From: Aureivirga sp. CE67 | GTDB taxonomy: Bacteria; Bacteroidota; Bacteroidia; Flavobacteriales; Flavobacteriaceae | Length of the DNA: 64,000 nt | Direction of reading: 5' to 3' | NCBI RefSeq assembly: GCF_015767245.1 | Contig: NZ_JADOTV010000019.1 | Location: forward strand, 1 to 64,000 | Shown: positions 61,037 through 64,000 of the stretch, piece by piece | How the letters are laid out: each line of letters starts with the position of its first letter | How positions within the stretch are numbered: position 1 is the first letter of the stretch | Notes under the pieces: model-generated | Database searches by the model: none | What the model was told of the DNA's origin: nothing | The model's input: the letters and a program-made list of their open reading frames with translations, nothing else | Position numbers and translations under genes: made by a program

Positions 61037-61669
61037 TTATTCTATCCCAAATGGTTTTGTTTTTAAATCCTCTGACCATTTAACACCGTATTTCTTATTT
61101 AAATAATCAAATATCATTTTGTTATGCTTTTTTATTATTCGAACAGTAATAGGATCAACAAAATTAATTTTTTTCTTCATTAAACCAACTCCATATTTTT
61201 CTTCAAACTGTAAATATTCTCTTGATTTTGAACTAGGATTTTCATCCATTATAAAATTTAAAGTTCCATTCGAAATTCGTTCTTCAATTTGTTTATTTGA
61301 CAAATCTGTTACCAAATTATTTGCAAAAGAGAAAGCGAAATCACTTTTGTTTTCATTTTTTTGAATCAGTCGAATAGTAATCGTTTTTCTATTTTTATTA
61401 ATTCTTTTTGGATAAAAAATGTAAGCTAAAAAGTCGTCAGATTTAAAATTGAATTCATATTTTCCTTTTTCAGGTAAAGTAATTTTGAAATTTTCAGCTT
61501 TTGTAACTTCTATATTTTCATTTAAGTTTGCTATTCTAAATTCTCCGGATGTAAACTCCATGCCCGTTAAATTTACAAAAACCACATCAGCAATTATTTC
61601 TTTTTCATTTGCTTTAGAAACTGTAAAAGTCAAAATTAAAATCAGAGTTAGAAATGTTTTTTTCATCAT
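61037..61669 (-). CDS. Exported hypothetical protein
   Basis: A 210-residue exported protein (or 209, from the second ATG) with a signal peptide (about 1-20, ending VSKA). The mature part is beta-rich at first ('IADVVFVNLTGMEFTSGEFRIANLNENIEVTKAENFKITLPEKGKYEFNF') and helical later. No family recognised. It is alone on the minus strand. Confidence 0.55.
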   Translation of the reverse strand: MMKKTFLTLILILTFTVSKANEKEIIADVVFVNLTGMEFTSGEFRIANLNENIEVTKAENFKITLPEKGKYEFNFKSDDFLAYIFYPKRINKNRKTITIRLIQKNENKSDFAFSFANNLVTDLSNKQIEERISNGTLNFIMDENPSSKSREYLQFEEKYGVGLMKKKINFVDPITVRIIKKHNKMIFDYLNKKYGVKWSEDLKTKPFGIE

Positions 61670-62237
61670 TTTTATTTTATTTTAAAAGGTTAAATTTCGA
61701 TTACTATAAAATGATCTATTCTTAGTTAATTTAGTATATAATTAATGAATATAATCTTATTGATTTAGTTCAAATCAACTATTTCATAACGTATTTTTTG
61801 CAACAATTATTATTAATAATCTCACCAAATCTACCTAAAAAACTTTTAATAAAAAAAAACACCTATAACGTTACCAACTCAAATATAGAAGATTACATTT
61901 TCAAACACAAAAAAGAATCTATAATTTAAAAATCTCCTTTCAGATTTTTCTAATGGCTCGATTTTTATTAAATATTTTAAAGTAATTTTTAACAACTCGT
62001 ATTTTAATTTGTATCGTTTTATTTATTTAAAAATGTTTTAAGTGGAATGATTTTTTGCAAAAGGGATTGTAATGGAAAGCTTTTGTTTTGAAAAAAATTA
62101 GATTTTCTTGGGAAAAGGAGGCGACCGGAGGAAGCCAACGGATGACCTAGAAAATCTTTTTTTGAAAAACAAAACTTGAAATGAAAAGCCCGACCCGAAG
62201 TTTTGACGGAGGGATTGCCCAAAATAAAATTCTAAAT
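61670..62237. other. Gene-free region with dispersed repeat C
   Basis: The left 380 bases are AT-rich with no supported feature. The right third is dispersed repeat C (62055-62222), which ends close to the stop codon of the antiporter gene. The short reading frame inside the repeat is not conserved in the other copy and is rejected. Confidence 0.6.
62055..62222 (-). repeat. Dispersed repeat C, copy 2
   Basis: Inverted relative to 17169-17350. Shared blocks on the minus strand: GGTCGGGCTTTTCA, CAAAAAAAGATTTTCTAGGT, GTTGGCTTCC near GGTCGCCTCC, and CAAAAGCTTTCCATTACAAT followed by CCC. It adds GGGCAATCCCTCCGTC at its left end, which is degenerate in copy 1. Confidence 0.8.
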
Positions 62238-63473
62238 TTATAGATTACTTTTAGTATCTACTTCTTCTGTTTCTTCACTCTCCTCCTCTATTTCTTCTAA
62301 TTTTAATTTTCTTGCAACCCAACCAATCGTTGTTCCTTGAATCAGAAGTGAAAAAACTACAATGATAAAAACACTATTGAAAATCAGATCGGAATGTTCT
62401 ACTTTTGCTGTAAGTGGAATCAAACCAAAAACAATTGGTGTGGCGCCTCGAAGTCCGACCCAGGAAATAAATAGTATTTTTTTGAAAGAACATTTTTGAA
62501 ACATTAAAAGAATTGCAACTACAATTGGTCTTCCGATAAAAACTAAGAAAAGTGTAACTAAAAAAGAATTGTCTAACTCTGGAATTAAGTCTTTTGGAAA
62601 AATTTGGAGTCCAAGAATTGTGAATAAACTAATTTCCATCAACCAAGAAATACTATCGAAAAATTGATAGGAAATTTGCTTGTATTTGATTCCTCCATTT
62701 CCGATTGTAATTCCTGCAATATACATGGCTAAAAGTAAATTTCCACCTACCGAAGGAACAATTCCAATCAAAAAAACACAGGAAGAAAGTAATAAAATTG
62801 GGTATAAACCTCTTGTTTCTAATTCTAAAATATTATAGACAAAAACTACGAATTTCCCTGCTGCGAAACCTATCGCCAAAGCAATCACAACTTCTTTTAA
62901 AAAAGACAATGTAATATCAATCGGGTTTAGTCCACCTCCCAACAAAATAGTTGTTAGAGCGATTGTCATAAAATAAGCTACTGGATCATTGGTTCCAGAT
63001 TCCAACTCTAGAGTTTCTGCAACATTTTCTTTTAATTTTAGTTTTTTAGATTCAAAAATGGAGAAAACTGCAGCAGCATCTGTAGAAGATAAAACCGAAC
63101 CGAGTAAAATTCCTTCCAAAAGCGTCAACCCAACACAGTAATAAGCGAAAAATCCGACAGCAAAAGCAGTCATTAAAACACCCAAAGTTGAGAGTGTAAT
63201 TCCTTGAACCAATACTGGTTTTATTCTAGAAAATCTTGTTTCTAAACCTCCAATAAAAATGATTAAACTTATGGCAATTGTACTATATTGTTGGGCAAAT
63301 TCTGGATAATCGAAAACAAAGTCATAAGTTCCTCCGTTTCCAATTACGAAACCTAATAAAAGATATAGGATCAACCCAGGAATTCCATACCTCCTTGACG
63401 GTTTATTGATAATCACCCCAATAAATAATAAAACTCCAGTAAGTGTCAGGATATTACTAAAATTTAACTCCAT
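62238..63473 (-). CDS. CPA1 family cation/proton antiporter (NhaP2-like)
   Basis: A 411-residue integral membrane protein with about twelve helices. The family motifs are 'GGLETRFSRIKPVL' and 'GSVLSSTDAAAVFSIFESKKLKLKENVAETLELESGTNDPVAYFMT', including the S-T-D and N-D-P residues that bind the cation and protons; 'GLRGATPIVFGLIP' is the further conserved helix. It resembles potassium/proton antiporters of the NhaP2 type, but lacks the C-terminal TrkA-C/CorC-like regulatory domain (usual length 490-570), ending instead in an acidic Glu-rich tail. It stands alone. Confidence 0.85.
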   Translation of the reverse strand: MELNFSNILTLTGVLLFIGVIINKPSRRYGIPGLILYLLLGFVIGNGGTYDFVFDYPEFAQQYSTIAISLIIFIGGLETRFSRIKPVLVQGITLSTLGVLMTAFAVGFFAYYCVGLTLLEGILLGSVLSSTDAAAVFSIFESKKLKLKENVAETLELESGTNDPVAYFMTIALTTILLGGGLNPIDITLSFLKEVVIALAIGFAAGKFVVFVYNILELETRGLYPILLLSSCVFLIGIVPSVGGNLLLAMYIAGITIGNGGIKYKQISYQFFDSISWLMEISLFTILGLQIFPKDLIPELDNSFLVTLFLVFIGRPIVVAILLMFQKCSFKKILFISWVGLRGATPIVFGLIPLTAKVEHSDLIFNSVFIIVVFSLLIQGTTIGWVARKLKLEEIEEESEETEEVDTKSNL

Positions 63474-63513
63474 AAGGTTTACTTTTTATTTTTTTAGAAA
63501 AACTTAAATAAAA

Positions 63514-63631
63514 ATTATCACGTTTGAAATTATTTGAGAGAATTTTAATTATTTAAAACACACCCCTCACCCCTCTCAAGAGGGGAATTTAATAATCTGT
63601 AAAAGATTAATACAGAATGAATCGTGATAAT
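63514..63631. repeat. MITE-like repeat A, intact copy
   Basis: 118 bases with terminal inverted repeats ATTATCACG (63514-63522) and CGTGATAAT (63623-63631). The centre is the palindromic unit ACACCCCTCACCCCTCTCAA then GAGGGGAATT. Copies at 127 (decayed) and 23081 (interrupted) share order and ends. Confidence 0.75.
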
Positions 63632-63675
63632 GTTTAATAGGAGAAATAATTATTTGGGGTCTATATTTTTTTAAA

Positions 63676-63712
63676 CAAAAAATTCCCCTTAGAAAACTAA
63701 GAGGAATTTGTT
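63676..63712 (-). terminator. Terminator of the NTF2-like gene
   Basis: TTCCCCTTAG and CTAAGAGGAA form a stem with one mismatch across a four-base loop, flanked by A- and T-rich runs. Confidence 0.75.
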
Positions 63713-64000
63713 TTATTCATTTCTATATTGTTGAATAATCAACGAATCTTTTCCTTTATTGATTGGGATAATTTTATCTAAATTTTCATTTGGAACTGCA
63801 ATTGATAAAACATAATGTTTGATTTCCCATTTTCCATTTTCATCATAAACAACTCCTGAACCACGACAAACTCCAAGTTTTGTATCTAAAAGCTCATCAA
63901 ACCAAGCATATTTTCCGTCATCACCAACATAAATATTTCTGGTCAATGTTTTAAAATCCCAAGTTTTGTTTTTATCGAAATATGGTTTACTAAATACTTC
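63713..64000 (-). CDS. NTF2/SnoaL-like protein, 3' part (partial)
   Basis: The frame is open to the window edge and gives the last 95 residues: 'WDFKTLTRNIYVGDDGKYAWFDELLDTKLGVCRGSGVVYDENGKWEIKHYVLSIAVPNENLDKIIP', the beta-sheet part of a SnoaL_3 / nuclear transport factor 2-like domain, with the characteristic 'W-F-D-E' and 'G-V-C-R-G-S-G' strands. The first methionine candidate inside the window (a TTG at 63946) is not a start. Small NTF2-like proteins bind or convert small hydrophobic ligands; the activity here is unknown. Confidence 0.75.
   Translation of the reverse strand, partial: EVFSKPYFDKNKTWDFKTLTRNIYVGDDGKYAWFDELLDTKLGVCRGSGVVYDENGKWEIKHYVLSIAVPNENLDKIIPINKGKDSLIIQQYRNE

Noticed and set aside
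62019-62222. 67-codon minus-strand reading frame
   Set aside because: It lies wholly in dispersed repeat C and the corresponding frame is broken in the copy at 17169.

Overview
This window is a low-GC (roughly 30%) chromosomal segment from a member of the Flavobacteriaceae (Bacteroidota). Supporting signs are three or more proteins ending in type IX secretion (T9SS type A) sorting domains, promoters of the Bacteroidota form TTG-N(19-23)-TAnnTTTG instead of the E. coli form, no Shine-Dalgarno sequences, a MeaB GTPase, tandem SurA-like isomerases next to a MoxR ATPase, and short 'NPSQEG'-type dispersed repeats known from this group. The genus cannot be fixed from the sequence alone. No rRNA, tRNA, CRISPR array, integrase or transposase gene was seen.

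Layout. 0.3-17.0 kb is ordinary chromosome: a carboxypeptidase-regulatory-domain protein, meaB, an acyltransferase, then (minus strand) an overlapping three-gene set of periplasmic peptidyl-prolyl isomerases followed by moxR, a DUF493 protein, a 1032-residue leucine-rich-repeat T9SS protein, and a menaquinone-linked group (isochorismate synthase, alpha/beta hydrolase, hotdog thioesterase). 17.0-17.8 kb is a repeat-rich border. 17.8-44.9 kb is an accessory island in which every gene lies on the plus strand: first a GHKL ATPase fused to a PD-(D/E)XK-type nuclease, a PPP-type phosphatase and a zinc-ribbon protein, then about 35 small, mostly unrecognised genes. Those that can be placed (DUF5071, SUFU, SMI1/KNR4-like, DUF3885, ATP-grasp, DKNYY, YwqK-like) recur as immunity proteins of polymorphic toxin systems or in other conflict loci. 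The island contains decayed genes, repeated border sequences, and three copies of a promoter-plus-leader cassette (17.6, 36.6 and 44.0 kb).

44.9-47.4 kb (minus strand) holds two paralogous lipoproteins with a C-terminal region like ETX/MTX2 aerolysin-type pore-forming toxins, each preceded by the same operator-like palindrome. 47.6-50.6 kb holds a hypothetical protein, a YD-repeat-like protein and a hemerythrin/PAS (DUF438) protein. 51.2-60.8 kb holds a 1692-residue PKD-rich T9SS protein and a near-identical tandem pair of 668-residue PKD/T9SS proteins embedded in clusters of palindromic repeats. 61.0-64.0 kb holds a hypothetical protein, a CPA1 cation/proton antiporter and the end of an NTF2/SnoaL-like gene.

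The best candidates for something undescribed are the promoter-leader cassette repeated through the island, the GHKL-nuclease plus phosphatase group, the YwqK-repeat/cytochrome c lipoprotein, and the co-regulated ETX/MTX2-like lipoprotein pair. Functions are inferred from motifs read by eye; no database search was possible.
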